Below, in pieces: positions 1 through 15,180 of a stretch of 64,000 nucleotides of DNA. The position numbers and the translations under genes are program-made. The DNA is taken from assembly GCA_963573385.1 (NCBI GenBank), contig CAUYLG010022311.1:1-64000 (forward strand), read 5' to 3'. Positions within the stretch are counted from its first letter, which is position 1. Every line of letters begins with the position of its first letter. The DNA is from Cacajao melanocephalus (lineage: Eukaryota; Chordata; Mammalia; Primates; Pitheciidae). Under the pieces are notes generated by a model, which saw nothing but the letters and a program-made list of their open reading frames with translations, made no database searches and was not told the DNA's origin.

Positions 1-462
1 CACTTGTCGTCTTGGTAATTGCCGACTTTCAAATTAGGTCTCTGAGTGGACGTCCAGCTTGTTGATTCCCAGCGCCAGAATCTGAGCAACCCACTGCGCC
101 GGCTAAAACAGCGGCATTGAGATTCGTGGTGCTTTTCTGCCCGGGAATCTCCGGTCTGCTTCCCTCTTCAGCGCCTTTTTCAATCAGCTGAATGCGGGCT
201 CTGCCTTCCCGGAGCTCCAAACGTCGACCAAAAGGGGAACCAGTCCCGTTTACTCTGCACTGAGAACCGCCACACCTGGGCGCCGGCAAAACCGCCGCGC
301 CGGCCACAAGAGTCGCTCTGGCGACCCGTGGGGCTCCTCCGCTGGGAATCTCCTGGTCCATGAGCAACAAAAATTCGTCTGAAAGTGTGGCGTCCACTCG
401 TTCTCTGCGCTTTCACTGGGAGCTACAATCCTGACCTGCTAGTAATCGGCCATCTTGGATCT
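1..462 (-). mobile_element. 5' end (5' UTR) of an old primate L1, antisense
   Basis: Read on the - strand, this block begins near 460 with CCAAGATGGCCGATTA and continues as a GC-rich L1-type 5' UTR. The rest of the element would lie to the left of the window. An open frame of about 120 codons crosses it (397 to 29), but it is the usual spurious 5' UTR frame and not ORF1. The subfamily (L1P/L1MA age class) is judged from memory of consensus sequences. Confidence 0.75.
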
Positions 463-465
463 CTC

Positions 466-1372
<907 letters not shown>

Positions 1373-1550
1373 TGGAGGATGATTCCTCTGGTTGCTGTGG
1401 GAAACAGATGGGAGATGGGGTTGCTGAATACCTGGCAAGAGGAGGGGTGCCACATGCAGTGAGGGGTGCTCTTTACACAGCTTGCTGACTCCCTTGAGGA
1501 CCAAATGCTGAACCCTGCTGTTGTGCTAGACCCCTATTGACTTAAGTAGG

Positions 1551-1760
1551 GATGGTACCAGGTTCAAGAGGCCAAAGAGGAGACCTGTAGCCAGCAAACG
1601 AGACATAGGGTTTTATTAGAGGAAACTTACATGCACAGATGATCCAGTGAGAGCAGGCTGGACAGGAGAACCACAACCTCTTGCAAAAAGAATGCACCCT
1701 CACTTAGCACCCTCCCCCAGCAACTGCTACGTGGCAACCCTCGTTTCTTAAGTTATTGCT
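1551..1760 (+). repeat. LTR-like interspersed repeat, copy A (shared with window end)
   Basis: Starts gatggtaccaggttcaagag and includes ccagcaaacgagacat, a gg-acaggagaaccacaac block and cttgcaaaaagaatgca. The same ordered blocks recur at 63,804-64,000 in the same orientation. The family is not assigned; the A/T-tailed, GC-mixed character suggests an LTR. Confidence 0.6.
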
Positions 1761-2905
1761 GTCAGGTGCTCCTACCATACACCTGCAAAGTGGCCTGGAC
1801 CCAGGCACAGACATCGACAGGCTAGTTTTATTTTCCTACATTTCTTTTATGCCAGTCCCATTTTCTTCTCCTCTCCATGGTTTGAACCTGTTTGGGCAAT
1901 TCAGACATTTGGAAAGAGGCTCAGAGCCAGGTCAGAAGGTGATCTGGATAGCCTCCGGGTGGCTGGAGAGGAGCCCCCCTCACGCTAACTCAGTGTGGGG
2001 CCTGAAAAGAGGTCCTTCCTCTTTCTGAGCTCAGTTTCCACATCTCTTCTGTATGAGGGGCTGGACTACGGCCTCTGACTGCCCACAGGCTTCTGAGTCT
2101 TCACGTCCCCATTCTCATAGGGAAGCTAAACATGGCTGGCAGAGAATAGTTATTGTGGTAACAAGAGAGAATTGAAGTAAACCACAAAACAATGTTTACA
2201 GTATGATTCCATCTTTGTTTGGCATAGGAAAACTTCTAGAAAGATATACCCAAGGTATCAGCCGTGGTTGTGTCTGGTGTGTAGGATTATGAATGTTCTT
2301 TTCCTCTTTCTGTTTGTTTGTATGTTCTGATTTTCAACTATGATAAGCATGTTTTGCTTTTGTAATAAGAACAAAAAATGAAAGCATAACAGAAAAGCAT
2401 GACAATTTTTAAAAGAGAGAATTGCCTAGAAGCCATTAGCAGGCAAAGGGAACGGGAAAGGTAGCAGCCAGCCACCTCTCTGGGACAGGCCTCTCAAACT
2501 GCAAAGGGCCTTCCCTACCAGAGGAGGTTGGAGGCCCCGGGAAGCTGACCCTGAGGCAGGGATTAGTGTGCAGGAAGTTTGTTAAGCAGGCTCTTGGGAT
2601 CCGCAGCTGTGGAAAGTGGGCGAGAAAGCAGGATTTTGCAGAGGGGGTAACGTAAACTGCAACACAGGCCGTAGTCAGTCCAAAGGGGAAGCTCTAGAGC
2701 TGAGACAGCCCCGCAGAGCTGCCCTGAGTTGAGGTGAGGGAGCCACCCTGGCAAGATGTGACACTGGACAACACAATCCCTAAAGAAAGCTAACAACAAA
2801 ATGCCTTCTGGCATCTCGGCCAACATTTAAGAGAATAAGTCGTTTATCCCTGAGGTGGAATCTTGGCAGCACACCGCAGTGTCCACTATAAGAGCACTGT
2901 TCGGA
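1761..2905. other. Intronic sequence, no gene seen
   Basis: No exon-like open frame with splice sites was recognised. Part of 2,190-2,390 resembles an old repeat also seen near 16,560-16,690 and 53,290-53,470 (ends like ttttgtaataagaaca), family unassigned. Confidence 0.5.
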
Positions 2906-4230
<1,325 letters not shown>

Positions 4231-4412
4231 CAGTGATTCTCAAAATGTGATCTTTGCACTAGCAGCATCCCTTGGGAACTTGTTAGAAATGCAAATTCCT
4301 GGGCCCTCCCCAGACCTCCTTAATTTGAATATCTAGGAGTGGGACCCAGCAATTCATGTTTTAACAGGCTCTCCAAAGAATTCTCATGTACACACTCAAG
4401 CTTGAGACCCCC
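4231..4412 (+). mobile_element. MER5A-like hAT MITE
   Basis: cagtgattctcaaaatgtg at the left end, the core gggaacttgttagaaatgcaaa, and a degraded right end (cttgagacc) match the MER5A layout. Confidence 0.75.
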
Positions 4413-4428
4413 TAGAGGAGTTATGAGT

Positions 4429-4602
4429 GCAAACTCTAGTACCAGGCAGCCTGGGTTATAGTAGCTGTGATCATGAACAAGCCATCTAACCTCTCAGTAT
4501 CTCAATTTCTTCATCTATAAAATGAGGGAAATAATAGTACCTGCTTCATAGGGTTGTCATGAAGATTAAATTTGTCAAGTGCCTAGAGCAATGCCTGTGG
4601 TA
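4429..4602 (+). mobile_element. MIR SINE
   Basis: MIR core signature: cttcatctataaaatgaggg, followed by cctgcttcatagggttgtca and gtgcctagagcaatgcctg. Confidence 0.8.
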
Positions 4603-5814
4603 AGAACATATATATGTATATATGTGTTAACAACTGTCATCGTTGGAAATAATGGAGTAATGGAGGCTGGGACTTCTGTCTGCTCCCTCAGTATGACAGT
4701 AATTCTAACTGGATCGTAATGTTTCCTGTGATTTGATAAGCAAAAAAATATGGCACAAAAGTATGTCTTCACTGTGATCGTACTTATGTAAAAATACTTG
4801 TGCATATGGGCAAGGTGAAATTATGGATGGTTTCTTCCTTTAATCGTAAACTTTTGAAACATAATAGATCTTGGAGGTCCAAATACTCAATAAATTCAGA
4901 TGGACAAGAGACATATTGAATCACAGTTAAGCAATGGATAGAGTTGAAGTAGAGACTACTGTAGAGGACTCATGATGAAGGACAGCATGCATGGGTTCCT
5001 ACCCCACTCAGGGGCAGGAGAGTGGTTCTGGGCTCATCAGGTTACATTGGAGCAGAACCAAGCTCAAGGTTCCTCAGGGTTAGAAGGGAGGAGATGTGAG
5101 CAAGAGTGTGGTCCACCTGAGGATGCTTAATAACAGTAGCAAGGATGCCTGGCCCCAGTGAGAACAGCTAGGGGGTGGGCATGGGGGCTGGGCAACGGAC
5201 TCATCCTCAGGGAGGGAGGAAGAGTCCAGCTAAGAACCAGGGTGGTCTTGGAAGCTGAGAGACTTGGCTAGCTGTTGTGGGAAAGTCTGACCATTTTTTG
5301 AGAGTGCCAACTAAATCCCCATCCATAAAGGATAAGTACAGCTAGTCAGTGGGGTTTATATCTCCATCTTGCCACCTACATATCTATAGGTACCAGGGTC
5401 CTACAGATTGGGCTGTGAAATCCTGGCATAGGGCCAGGAGAGCTGATTTCAAGATCAAGATCCAGGTCAGATGATTGGGGTGGGCACGTGGTGAGCTTGA
5501 AACTCCAACCATGTGTGCTACTCTCAGAGCTATCTTCCCCTTTAAACTAGAACAAAGACACTCTAGTAAGAGTTTACTGAGGTCTAAGTATGGGGCCTGT
5601 CTCTGTGCTATATATTTTTGCATCCCAGTAACCAGTTTACTTTTAAATGGTAGTGTATCATTAACACATAGTCACTATAGGATCTAGTGTGATGCACTAG
5701 AATTTCTGCAGTTTATCACAGCTGCCCTGATCACATTTTGTGGCCATTTTTTTTTTGATACTTGAGTATGATATTATGGTATGTTTCTGACTTACCAAGG
5801 TTCTTTTTCTGATA
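4603..5814. other. Intronic sequence, no gene seen
   Basis: Mostly unclassified. It contains the short block gtggtgagcttgaaactc at 5,488, which recurs at 9,848. Confidence 0.5.
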
Positions 5815-8800
5815 ACTACTTTATTAAGACAAAAACCATGTGCAAACCACACTATTCATCCATTTGAAGCATACAATTTGCTGGGTTTTAATATATTCAG
5901 AATTGCACAGTCATCACCACAATCCATTTTAGAACGTTTTTTCATCCCAGAGAGAAACTCTACCATTATTGATCACTCCCCATTTCTCCCCAGTCCCCTG
6001 CCCAGCCCTACACAACCACTAATCGATTTAGTGTCTTAATAGATTTGCCTATTCTGGACATGTCATAGAATCAAATCACTGACTATGTGGCCTTTTGTGA
6101 CTGGCTTCTTTCACATAGCATGATGTTTCAAGGTCCATCCATGTTATAACATGCGTCAGTACGTCATTCCTTTCTGTGACTGGATAATTCCATTGTATGG
6201 ATAGACCATATTTTTATTTATATATGTATATATTTATTTATTTATCCATTCACCAGTTGATAGACGTTTTGTTTGCTTCCACTTGTTGGCTATGGTGAAT
6301 ATTGCAGCTATGAACATTCATGTACAAGTTTTTGTGTGGATATATGTTTCCAGTTCTCTTGGGTACATACCTAGGATTGGAAGTGCTGGGCCAAATGGTA
6401 ACTCTGTGTTTAACATTTTGAGGAACTGCCAGACTGTTTTCCAAAGTGGTTGCATCACATTACATTCCCACCAGCAGTGTATTAACACAAGGGTACCACT
6501 TCCTCCACATCCGGGCCAGTATTTGTTTGACTTTTTGATTATAGCCATCCTAGTGGGTGTGAAGTGGGATCTCATTGTGGTTTTTATTAGCATTTCCCTA
6601 ATGACTAATGATGTTGAGTATCTTTTCACTTGTTTGTTGGCCATTTGTATATAGTAGTGTCTTTGGAGAAATATCTATTCAGATCCTTTGCCCATTTTTG
6701 ATTTGGATTATTTGTCTTTCTATTATTGATTTGTAAGATATTTTTATAGGTTCTGGACACAAGTGTCTTATCAGACATACGATGTGCAAATATTTTCTCT
6801 CATTTTGTAGGCTGTCTTTTCGCTCTTTTCTTGAGATAGAGTCTCTGTCACCCAGGCTGGAGTGCAGTGGCACCATCATGCCTCACTGTAGCCTCAAACT
6901 CCTGGGCTCAAGCAACCCTCTGCCTCAGCTTCCCAAGTAGCTAGTACTACAAGTGCACATCACCATGCCCAGCTAATTTTGTCTTCCTTTTGTACAGACG
7001 AGGTCTTGCTATGTTGATCAAGGGCTGGTTTCAGATTCCTGGCCTTGAGGATCCTCCCACGTCAGCCTCCCAAAGTGTTAGGATTACAGGCATGAGCCAC
7101 TGGGCCTGGTTTCTTTTCACTTTCTTGATGGCATTATTTGCAACACAAAGGTTTTTAATTTTGATGAAGTCAAATTTGTGTTTTTTGTTACTTGTGCTAC
7201 TAATGTCATATCTAAGAAACCACTGCCTTATCTAAGGTCTTAAAGATTTATACCTGTGTTTCCTTCTGTGTTTTATAGTTTTAGCCATTACATGTGGGTC
7301 TTTGACTCATTTTGAGTTTAATTTTGTATACATATCAGAATGAATTCCAATTTCATTCTTTTGCATTTGGATATTCTGTTGTCCCAGCACCACTTACTGA
7401 AAAGACTATTCTTTTCAGCATTGAATGGAATTAGCACCCTTGTCAAAAATCAATCAGTCATAGATGTATGGATTTATTTCAGGACTCTCAATTTTTTTCC
7501 ATTGATCTATATATTTATCCTTATGTTTGCAACACACTATCTTGATTACTGTAGCTTTGTATAAAGTTTTGACATTGGGAAGTGTGAGTCTTCCAACTCT
7601 TTTCTTTTTAAAGATTGCTTTGATTGTTCTGGGTCCCCTTAATTTCTATATGGATTTTAGGATCAGGTTGCCAATTTCTACAAAGAAATTGGAGTTTTGA
7701 TAGGGATTGCACTGAATCTGTAGATCAATTTGAGGAATATCGCCATTTTAACAATATTATTTTGATCCATGAACTTGTCTTTCATTTGTTTCTACCTTTA
7801 ATATTTTAATCATGTTCCATAGTTTTTAGCATACAAGTTTCATGCCACTTTTGTTAAATTTATTTTTGTGTTTTATTCTTTTGATGGTATTGTATGGAAT
7901 TTTTTTCTTAATTTCACTGTAGATTGTTCATTACAAGTATATAGAAATACAACTTTTAAATTGATTTCATAGCCTTGCAACCATGTTGAACACAATTATT
8001 AATTCTAATAGCTTTTTAACGGATTCCTTAGGATTTTCTGTATACAAGATTATGTCATCTCTGCAAATACAGTTTACTTCTCCCTTCTAATCCGTACGCC
8101 TTTCATTTCTCTTTCTTGTCTGATTGCTGTAGATAGAACCTCCAGTACAACATTGAACAGAAGCAGGGAAAGTGGATACCCTTGTCTTATTCCTGATCTT
8201 AGGGGAAAAGCATCCAGTATTTCACCTTTAACTGTGACGTTATTGTGGGTTTCTTATAGATGCCCTTTGTCAGGTGAAGGAAGTTTCCTTCTATTACTAG
8301 TTTGTTGAGTGTTTTTATCATGAAGAGTGTCGGATTTTATCAAATCATTTTTAGTCTATCGATATGACATATTACATTAATTGATTTTCAGATGTTAACA
8401 CAATCTTGCATTCCTGGGATAAATCCCACTTGGTCATCGTGTATGATCCTTTTTAGATGTTGCTGGATTTGGTTTACTAATATTTTATTGGGGATTGTTG
8501 CATCTGTACTCGTAAGAGATATTGGTCTATACTTTTCTAGTGATGTTTTTGTCAGTTCTGGTATCCTGTATCTCGTGATACAGGCTTCATAGGATGAGGT
8601 GAGAAGTATTAACTCCTCTATATAGTTTGTGAAGAATTGGCATTAATTCTTCTTTAAATGTTTGGTAGAATACACCAATGAAGTCATTTTTGTCTGGGCT
8701 TTTTTTTGTCAGTAGTTTTGATTACTAATTCAATCTCTTTGTTATTTGTTTATTTGGAGTTTTAATTTCTTGTCCAGTCATCTTCAATAGTTTGTATCTT

Positions 8801-8990
8801 TCTAGGAATTTAAGCATTTCATCTAAGTTGTCTAATTTATTGTCATACAGCTGTTCATAGTATTCCTTTATAATCCCTTTTGTTTCTGTAAGGGTGATTA
8901 TAATGTCTCCTGATTTACTTCTGATTTTTGGGGTCTTCTCTCTTTGATTCTTGGTCAATCTAGTTAACCAAATTTCTTTTGAATTCCCAT
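5815..8990 (-). mobile_element. L1M element with decayed ORF2, antisense
   Basis: Orientation is set by ORF2 remnants on the - strand. Near 8,958-8,725 there is a frame with the YYEQLY signature from the region before the reverse transcriptase. Near 8,430-8,410 is a DQVGFIP-like motif, near 8,155 an [13 protein letters not shown] segment, and in 6,644-6,318 the C-terminal HCWWEC...QPLW and LGMYPRE signatures. The frame is broken many times and is interrupted by an Alu, so the element is dead. The 3' UTR side is at the lower coordinates (5,815-6,280). Confidence 0.88.
6830..7111 (-). mobile_element. Alu (J type, antisense)
   Basis: Diverged reverse Alu dimer (cacccaggctggagtgcagt ... gattacaggcatgagccac) inserted in the antisense L1. 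Confidence 0.88.
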
Positions 8991-10053
8991 TTGGCCTTCT
9001 GCCTCCTTCTGCCTATATTTCAGAGCCTTGGCCAACTTAAGAACATACGTATATGTCTCTTACAGTCAAGAAAATGAGGCTTTTCTACATTCTTACATGT
9101 GGAGCTCTCGGCCTGAACCTCCGAAGCATATTGTTATGTTTCCTCAGCTAACTGAGGCAGACTCATTCTGAACCAGCTTCTTTATTAGCCAGTGGCTATG
9201 GTGCATAAGTCTGTCTCAATTCTACTCTCTCACTGTGGAAATTAAGCTGCAGCCCTTTTAGTATATGGCCATGAGCCAACTGTTGCTCATTTCTGACTAA
9301 ATATGAGGGCCGGGGAAGAGCAGAAGGCAGCAGGCCCTGGCCAGCTGGGACCCCCACGCAAGGCATTGTGGATACACCTGGGGCCTGGTCTTCATGACTG
9401 CTGCTCGCTGTGAGTTTTGAATGGGAACAGAGGCAAGTTGGAAAAGCAGAGGCCTACTGCTGTTTGGACCATATGTCTCCTTGGTCACAGCATCCAGGAC
9501 TGTGCTTCCCTAGTTGGCAGGGACTCAGCTAACAGATGGTAAAGTCGGGAAGTCAGGAAAAAGCATCGGGGATTTTGGGCAAGTGCTGATTCTGGCTAGT
9601 GTTTTGGGGTCCCTGGCCCAGTTAGTCATCTTTCCCCTTCCCTCTGCAAGCCCTAAGCCTGGCTAGGGTGCTAGTGTGGAAGCATTCATTAGTTCAGAAA
9701 ATGTCTTAGAGCCACATGTCCACTTAAAGATTATTTCCAGACTAATGAAAAATCCGTGTGTGCAAGCAGGTCCCCATTTTAAAATGGAGCAAAGCCCACC
9801 AACATTTTCATGGTAAGGAAATGGCAACAAATCAACTCTTTGGGATATGTGGTGAGCTTGAAACTCAAACCAAGTGTGACCACCTCAGCCCCACCCTGGG
9901 CTGCTGACTCAGGACCAAGAGGAAGAGGGAGCTGCCAGACTTCACAATTTCTGTCAACAGTTCTTGAAAAAGCAACCACGCACTTGTCTTTCTGCCCCCA
10001 GCCTGTCCCCGTAGCTGACCGCGCTGCCATGGTCTTTTCTCTGACACCTTAGG
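8991..10053. other. Intronic sequence, no gene seen
   Basis: No repeat or exon was confidently recognised. It includes the second copy of the ~31-base block (9,848-9,878). Confidence 0.5.
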
Positions 10054-10566
10054 ACAGGGCTTCTTAACTTGAACTCCACGGACCTTCAAGGGGTGTGTGG
10101 AGAGAATTTAGAGGGTCTACAAACTTGGATGGGAAGACTATTTGATCTTTTCTCCACGAATCTCAAACAACAAGTTAGCATTTTCTCAAATTAGGAATGT
10201 AGGTGACAAACCACGGTAGTATTAGTGGTGTCTGTGACTTTATCACCAACAGAAATCACAGATATTTTCATATCACATTACAGTTGCTGTAAGTATCTCA
10301 AAAAATCATTTGTGTTCATCACCACTTCAACATTTCTAATCTATAGAGTTGCCACTAAATGTCATGATTTAATGCATTTAAGTGGTAGTACAGCTAGATC
10401 ACAAAATTTTAAAAATATTTTTCTAACCATTTCAGTATGATTGTTTGCCTTTGTGATTCTATGCATTTTATTTTATGCACATGAAAACATTATTCTGAGA
10501 AGGGATCCAGAGATTTCACCAAACTGCCAAAGGGGTCCATGACCTAAAAAAAGACTTAAGACCCTG
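10054..10566 (+). mobile_element. Non-autonomous hAT-type DNA transposon
   Basis: The ends are inverted: cagggcttcttaacttg at 10,054, and the complement of the right end reads cagggtcttaagtc with ggtcatggacccc inside it. The 8-bp flanks ccttagga and ccctggat agree at 5 of 8 positions, as expected for a decayed hAT target-site duplication. The interior is AT-rich without coding capacity. The exact family (Charlie/Zaphod-like) is not assigned. Confidence 0.7.
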
Positions 10567-10671
10567 CCCTGGATCTTGGAACTCTCCTGCTCCATGGGCC
10601 GCACTTCTGATCCACAGAACTTTGCCTATCTTACTGGAGGGGTCAAAAGCACTTGCATGCGGGAAACTTTC

Positions 10672-10805
10672 TGTGCCTAGTTTCTTAATCTGCAAAAGGG
10701 GGAATAATAACGCTACCTACCTTGTAGGGTTGCTGTGATGATTCAATGGGTTAAGAAATGTAAACCACTTAATGCCCAGTACATAGTAAGAACTATTGGC
10801 TATTT
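10672..10805 (+). mobile_element. MIR SINE
   Basis: ttaatctgcaaaagggggaa, ctaccttgtagggttgctgt and gcccagtacatagtaag follow MIR order. Confidence 0.8.
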
Positions 10806-10854
10806 TTGTTATTATTCCTGGTTTATATCAGTCATCTCATTAACATGCTATTAT

Positions 10855-10985
10855 TATCTCAATTTTCAGAAAAAGGAAACTGGGGCTTAGAGAAGTGAAA
10901 TGACCAACTCAAGGGTCCACAGCAAGGGAGTGGCAGAGCCAGGGTTCAAAGCCAGGTCTATTTGACTCTCAAGCCCAGTGGAGGT
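10855..10985. repeat. MIR-class ancient SINE fragment
   Basis: aaggaaactggggcttagag ... ggcagagccagggttcaaag ... ccaggtct is a common old SINE block. Orientation was not decided. Confidence 0.55.
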
Positions 10986-13576
10986 CACCTTTAGCACACT
11001 ACTGAGAGGAGGTGATGGCCCCCAGAAAAATGGAGGCCATCAATGGGGTGCTCGCTGGGAAGGAACAAGAAGCTCTGTAAGCTCGTGCTTTTTCTCCCCT
11101 GCTTGTCCCTCCTATCCACACCTCCAACTTTATCTGGGGGGCTCCCAGCTCCACGTGCATACCATCAGCCCTCAGCCAGGTCTCAGAGAGCCATTCCTCC
11201 CTCCAAAGGCCATTGTCAATGCAGCCTTCATTTAGCCTTCATCTGCAAAGAGGACGAGTCCGTGTTCTTCCACTGAACCACAGCCTGGCAGTAACAAACT
11301 CACTTTGGAGTCATGGGCCAGCCTCGGCTCGCAAGTGGATCTCAAACCTCACAGGCCAGCGAGGTCGGGGTTAGAGGGCCTGAGGGGGAATGCAGAAGGG
11401 CAGGGGCTTGTCTGGGGAGTGGAGGCAGTTTCGTGGAGGAAGTGGTCTTGGAACTGAGGAGAAGATTGCTAGTTGGAGTGAGGCCAGGAGTATTCACAAA
11501 TTTTTCAGGGAGAGGGAATGGGTTGTGCAAAGGCCTAGAGGTGTGCAAGGGCCTGCTTGTACAGAAAAGCAGGAAGTAATTCAAGATGCCTGGAATTTGG
11601 ACCGAGTAGAAGAGGAAAGAAGGATAGCATGGGCACATGAGATGGCATAGATAATTAATGAGCAGATAGGGAAGAAAAAGCCAAAATCAGGTCCACAAGT
11701 CTTCTAATGAGGAAGGAGAGCCATTGAGGGGTTTTGAACAGGAGCAACAGGGCCAGGTGTGTGAGTTCAAAGGCCCATGGCCCCCACCCCCAGGTATGTT
11801 GAAGGTGGACCAATTAGAATGGGTAGAGACTAGAGCTGGCTTTAGTAGCCCAGGTGAGAGAGAGGAGGAAGGGCTGAATTGTGGGTGGAGAGGTCTTGAT
11901 TTTGGGGACACTCTTTCTGGCAAGCTTCATAGCCAACAGGTCTCATCTCTATGATATAAGAGGTGAAGGAGACCTCAATTGCTGGGGGCACTCGCCTTTC
12001 TCTAGCTTGGTCGTGTGAGGAGATCCTATAAGGCAAGCTTCCCTAGGCCGTGGGACTTTCGCCGTGAGTTCACCTATTGACACCTTCCATTTTAGCCTCT
12101 CTCTCACTTGAACAGCCCACTGCAAGAGCAGACTAAAAAACCCAGGCCCTACTTTCCCACATACACAGCCCCAACCCCCCATCAGGAGAGTTGCCGAGGC
12201 GAGGGGCCCTGCTCTACCCCATGTGTGGCAGGCAGGAAGGGAAGAGGGGACGCAGGGAGCAGGTCAGGACCTGCTCTCTGTCAAAGGAAATATCCACCCT
12301 CTTAAGCCTTTAAGAAACTGTTTTCTTCCAAGTAGGTCCCGCTGTTACCAGGGCAACCGAGAGCCCTGGTATTTGTGTTTCTGTCTTTGGAGTCCCTGGG
12401 GAGGAGTGGCCTGCCAAGCTTTCCCTAATCTGGGCAGGATACAGGAAGTGCTGGCCGGAGGTGGAGCCCACTCCCCACCCCCCATTTGGGGGTGGTATCT
12501 TGCCTGATTAATGCCTGTTCTTATCCCCTGGAGGAGCCCACCCCCATCCTCAGGAGCCAGTTCTGGCGGTCAAGGACACAGGTTTGGGCTTCTATGGACC
12601 TGGTTTCTTGGAGCCAGAATTCTGCACTGACTTTACGACACATCTCTCTCAAATGGGTGTCAGCTGCTCTCTGAGGCAGGTGTCCAGGAGGGGCAAGCTC
12701 ACATCAGACCATGGTACCTGCTGAGGGATCATCGCGCATGCTGTGTTTCTTGATCACTTACTTTGTGCTAGAACTGGATCTATGGGTCGGTTCTTGCTCC
12801 AGGGAGCTCTAGGGAAAGGCTTAGAACCAAAAACTAGCCATTAAATGTCACCTGGGCTTGTTAGTTCCCAAGGCTCTATGCTACTCTAGGCTGGGCTGGA
12901 TTGGATGTTAGAATTGCCTAGGGAGCCTTCTAGATAGAGAAATTCCTGGAGATTCTGTTTCCATCAATGTGAGTGCAGGTGGGGAGTAGATGTTAACAGC
13001 ATGGGCTCTGGATGTCAAACTGCTGGGGTTCGCAGTCAAATTCAGCAAATGGGACAAGTCACATCAAGCCACTTGCCTGACCAGTTTCCTCACTTATAGA
13101 ATGAATGTGGGGAAGTCACAGCTGTTTCACGGAAGCAAGATTTTCTCTGCCTTCCTCTATCGCTCATCCCACGAGAGGGTTTTCAGGACCCTCGCCATCC
13201 TTGTCACCCTTCTACTGCCCCCCTTACCCTCCTTCCTTCCTTCCTTCCTTTATTCTGATGTTTTCTTACTCCGGGTATGCAAAAGGGTTTCTATGAGGTG
13301 CAACTTTGTCCTCTTCTGCTGGGCAGCCAGGGCCCCAAGTGGGGCCTGCCCATATCCAGGATTCCACACTGCTATTGCAGCAGCCCAGGAAGGCATTGGC
13401 ATATCTGACAGCCAGCTCAATCTATGATTCTGACCAATCCCCTGTCAATTCACATATTCAGATTTTCATTTTCACAAGCTTCTTCTAAGCCACATCTCCC
13501 CAACCCAGGCTTCTGCAGTTGCTTTTCTGAACCTGACTGCAAGATCTCAGATGAGCTCCTAGTAAAGGTCATTTTA
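10986..13576. other. Intronic sequence, mostly unique
   Basis: No exon was recognised. 12,985-13,100 resembles a MIR (agcatgggctctggatgtca ... cctcacttatagaatg). 13,228-13,250 is a short (TTCC)n run. Confidence 0.5.
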
Positions 13577-13869
<293 letters not shown>

Positions 13870-14587
13870 TTAGTGCATCCTTCCATGTTAGGGAGAGTTT
13901 TTTGGCCCCTCGTTTCCTTTTGGAGGAGATCTTCTAGTCCTCCAAGCTCTGTACCACCTGCAGATGCCCTTAGCAGGCTGCCTCTAGGTCTCCATCCAGT
14001 GGCCCATTTATTCACTAACTTCTTCATTTACCAAACTAGTATTGAGATCCTACTGTCTACCAAGTAGTGTGCTGGGCCCCAGGGACTCCACAGTGACTAG
14101 ACAGATCAAGAAGCCATGGCCCCAAAGGGGATGAGACTCATGCCAGAGCCCATATAGAGTCAGTGGCAAGGCTGGACTGGAATCCAGGGTTCTTTTCCCC
14201 ATTCCCACAGTGCTTCTGGCTTCAAGGTTGGGGCAAGGCTGACTCTATTTTTCTGACTTTTTCCCACTTTCTCTGATTGACCATAACACAATCTGGGCTC
14301 ATCTATCACTACTTGTGATGTCATGAGAAGTCCCCTGGGTGCTGGAGACCTTTTGTCAGGCCTCCTGAAGGGTAACAGGGAGTCCCAGTAAGCCCACGAT
14401 CCCATAAGTCTGTTCCTCCCTAGAAGGGGTAGTCAGCCACATACTCAGTACTGTCACCTGGCTGGTTCCCCCAGAGCTTCCAGAGATAGTGCACCTGATG
14501 CATGCTTCGTTGCTTTGGCAAAGACCCAGAATCCAGACAGGTTGACACTTTAAGCTTGTCAGGAGTCTCTCCTGGGAGACAGCAAGT

Positions 14588-14775
14588 ACGGTGTATTTGA
14601 GTTAAGAATGTATATGGGTTTGGCAGTCACGAAGACCTGGAGTCCCCCATGTGACCTAATATCTCTGAGATTCAGGTCCCTCAGCTTTAAAAGAAGACAG
14701 CATTACCTGACTCACTGAATTGTGGAGAGAAAATGAAATGATGTTGGTGAAAATGCCTGGCACATGGTCAGAAAC
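14588..14775 (+). mobile_element. MIR SINE
   Basis: gtttggcagtcacgaagacctgg, then ttgtggagagaaaatgaaat and tgcctggcacatggtcag, in MIR order. Confidence 0.7.
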
Positions 14776-14994
14776 ACAATGGTTCCCTCCCTCCTTCCCT
14801 TCCTTCCTCTTAAAGGGACAAAGCAAATGTGCCTCTGAAACCAGAGTTTGTTTCCCTACTGGAATCCTGCAAGCTGGGGGCAGTGGGCAGGACAGGGCAG
14901 AACTACGAGATCAGCCTGGCTTCTTAGACAGCAGGGCCAGCGGAGTGGAGGCAGAGAGGCACTAAGTGTCCCCAGAGCTAATGGGCAGCTGCAG

Positions 14995-15180
14995 GACTGT
15001 GACAGAGCCACTCACTAGCTGTCAGCCTTTGTCCGGTGACTTCTCTCTAAGCCTTAGTGTCCTCATCTTTAAGATGAGGGTAAGGGTAGTTAGTTCTTGC
15101 CCCCCAGAATCATTATCAGAATGAAATAAGATAATGGATGTAAAGTGCCTGGCATAGCACTTGAAAGTACTAGAGGCATA
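14995..15180 (+). mobile_element. MIR SINE
   Basis: gtcctcatctttaagatgag and gatgtaaagtgcctggcata are diagnostic of MIR. Confidence 0.8.

Noticed and set aside
29..397. 122-codon - strand frame in GC-rich DNA at the window start
   Set aside because: Part of an L1 5' UTR, where such frames are common and unrelated to ORF1/ORF2.
8725..8958. Possible standalone reverse-transcriptase-like gene
   Set aside because: Short in-frame piece of a heavily broken antisense L1 ORF2.
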